Positions 55,986 to 64,000 of a DNA stretch of 64,000 nt are shown in pieces. Under the pieces are notes generated by a model that saw only the letters and a program-made list of their open reading frames with translations, was not told the origin of the DNA and ran no database searches. The stretch is from Metaphire vulgaris (Eukaryota; Annelida; Clitellata; Crassiclitellata; Megascolecidae). Every line of letters begins with the position of its first letter. Positions within the stretch are counted from its first letter, which is position 1. The position numbers were made by a program, and so were the translations under genes. The stretch spans positions 12,146,682-12,210,681 of the forward strand of contig CM030841.1 in the NCBI GenBank assembly GCA_018105865.1, written 5' to 3'.

Positions 55986-56726
55986 ATGGCCAAAAACTGC
56001 AATGCGACAAAGTTTATCGTTGAATCGGTAAAAAAATCACTCCCTATTCCTCCCAAATAAAAGATTCTCGTGTGTTTTGCACACATCTCAAGACCAGATC
56101 CAGCCCGAATGAGCTAATGGTCCACAGTACACTCTTGATAGGACGTAGAGAGAAAAGAGTAAAACAATCAATTATACTCTCCTTGATATCAAACAACAGC
56201 CTAAAGGTAAGCATTAATTTTAAATAAAACGGACGGCACGGATAAACTAATCCGTGTCGATTATAATATGTTTGCTAACAAATTCCTGGTGAAAAAACCG
56301 AAGATCTCAACGCATAACACCAATATGTAAGTAAGTAAGTAAGTAAGTAAAACTGCACGATCGATGCATGAAGGGTAACCATGCGCAGTCATTTACCACT
56401 GCCAATTGCTTCCATGCGTGGAAAGCCTTGGGCTGGAAACTGAATTTGATTGCAAAGGAAATGAAGTTCGCAATTAGGTTGGAGATTGGGGGGGGGGTCG
56501 ATGCAGAAAGCCGTCTACGGTTGCATACCTTAATAAGTGAACTCGCAACTAACCATTGGCGTAAACTTGGGTGAAAATTGGGGCTTTCCTCTTCCCTATT
56601 GAAACTTATCAGAAAGTTGGAGGAGGCTCGAACCTAGATGCCTTACTAGAAGTTTAAGCCTATGCAACTAACTAACTGTACAGTGTACATCCTAAGCCTT
56701 ATACACTTCTGAGTAGAGGACCAATG

Positions 56727-56732
56727 TTTATT
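56727..56732 (-). terminator. Candidate poly(A) signal of the bHLH-PAS gene
   Basis: AATAAA on the minus strand, about 105 bases past the stop codon. Distance and strand are suitable. Confidence 0.45.
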
Positions 56733-56836
56733 TTTCTACTATTAACCGATCCAAATTATATTTAGTTATTATTAATCATTAAATAATAAACTTATTTAAT
56801 CTTAAATTTAAATGAAAACAATGACTGAAGTCAAAT

Positions 56837-63689
<6,853 letters not shown>

Positions 63690-64000
63690 CTGTTCAATGT
63701 CAAAAGGACGAATGAAGTGCCTTTACTTTGTCGATAATAATATTCGAAAAAGTAAAATAATATTTAAAACCATAAAACAGATCAGATAGTCAAATTAGTT
63801 TATTTATAATAATGTTTTTTTCTGCTGGGGTGGGGGTCTCCAGTCTCCCTACTACAGACAATTTTTATCTTAACCGGTATTCCAATTCTCAGTGCTTTGT
63901 TTTAATTTTATTATTTGACAAAAAATTGTTTGCAGGCCTATAGCTGGACTCTGTAGCGAGCTCTTGCTCCTGACATTTAGTAACATGGCGCACAAGAAAT

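Larger units (their letters stand above)
47046..56836. other. Repeat-dense intergenic region
   Basis: No coding gene was supported in nearly 10 kb. Apart from the elements listed singly it contains GCGGGCC-rich hAT-type debris near 49250-49640 and fragments of the GGAGCCGCCACTG element near 50090, 50925 and 51720-51890. A possible element with a GGGGCGTAGATCACGGGG start lies near 50330, GC-rich debris at 52330-52400, and AT microsatellites at 51619-51684 and 51929-51996. Confidence 0.5.

Overview
This is an animal nuclear genomic window. All real genes have introns with GT-AG borders, AT-rich introns, abundant microsatellites and many short transposons, and the proteins are typically metazoan. 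I assembled four protein-coding genes by joining exons across phase-checked splice sites. The source looks like a marine invertebrate. Frequent TAGGCCTA palindromes and the mix of repeat proteins suggest an ambulacrarian or another deuterostome, but that placement is only a guess.

Layout. (1) About 1.1-5.4 kb, plus strand: a small secreted cysteine-rich precursor of 208 residues, most like the insect ITG-like/prohormone-3 family. (2) 25.1-9.4 kb, minus strand: a complete kinesin light chain of 551 residues in 13 coding exons, converging on gene 1. It carries a second, intact, same-size copy of one TPR exon (14998-15087 beside 15778-15867), and one intron appears to use a GC donor. A decayed non-LTR retrotransposon (about 17.5-20.9 kb, plus) sits in one intron. 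(3) 39.4-35.0 kb, minus strand: a complete FOXN2/3-type forkhead protein of 543 residues in five exons, with a GC-rich candidate promoter near 44.3-44.8 kb. (4) 64.0-56.8 kb, minus strand: the 3' part of a class I bHLH-PAS transcription factor (best guess dysfusion/NPAS4-like, otherwise Trh/HIF/Sim-like). It contains the second PAS domain and a long low-complexity tail; its bHLH and first PAS domain lie beyond the right edge. The reading frame of its last exon is broken and restored at two GGC runs.

Between the genes, mainly at 0-5 kb, 25-35 kb and 44-56 kb, lies a dense collection of non-autonomous DNA transposons. Many have perfect target-site duplications: 8 bp for hAT-like elements, TTA for Harbinger-like, TTAA for piggyBac-like. 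There are also tRNA-derived SINEs, LINE remnants and a decayed copy of a multi-copy protein gene at 45.2-47.0 kb. Very long compound microsatellites lie at 48.1-48.7, 60.0-60.4, 62.0-62.2 and 62.5-63.0 kb.

The genes do not form a pathway: one is a secreted peptide precursor, one a motor subunit, and two are transcription factors. The most unusual points are the duplicated kinesin light chain exon, a short A-rich motif shared by unrelated mobile elements, a short hairpin sequence found at the head of several trinucleotide microsatellites, and the compensated frameshift in the bHLH-PAS gene.
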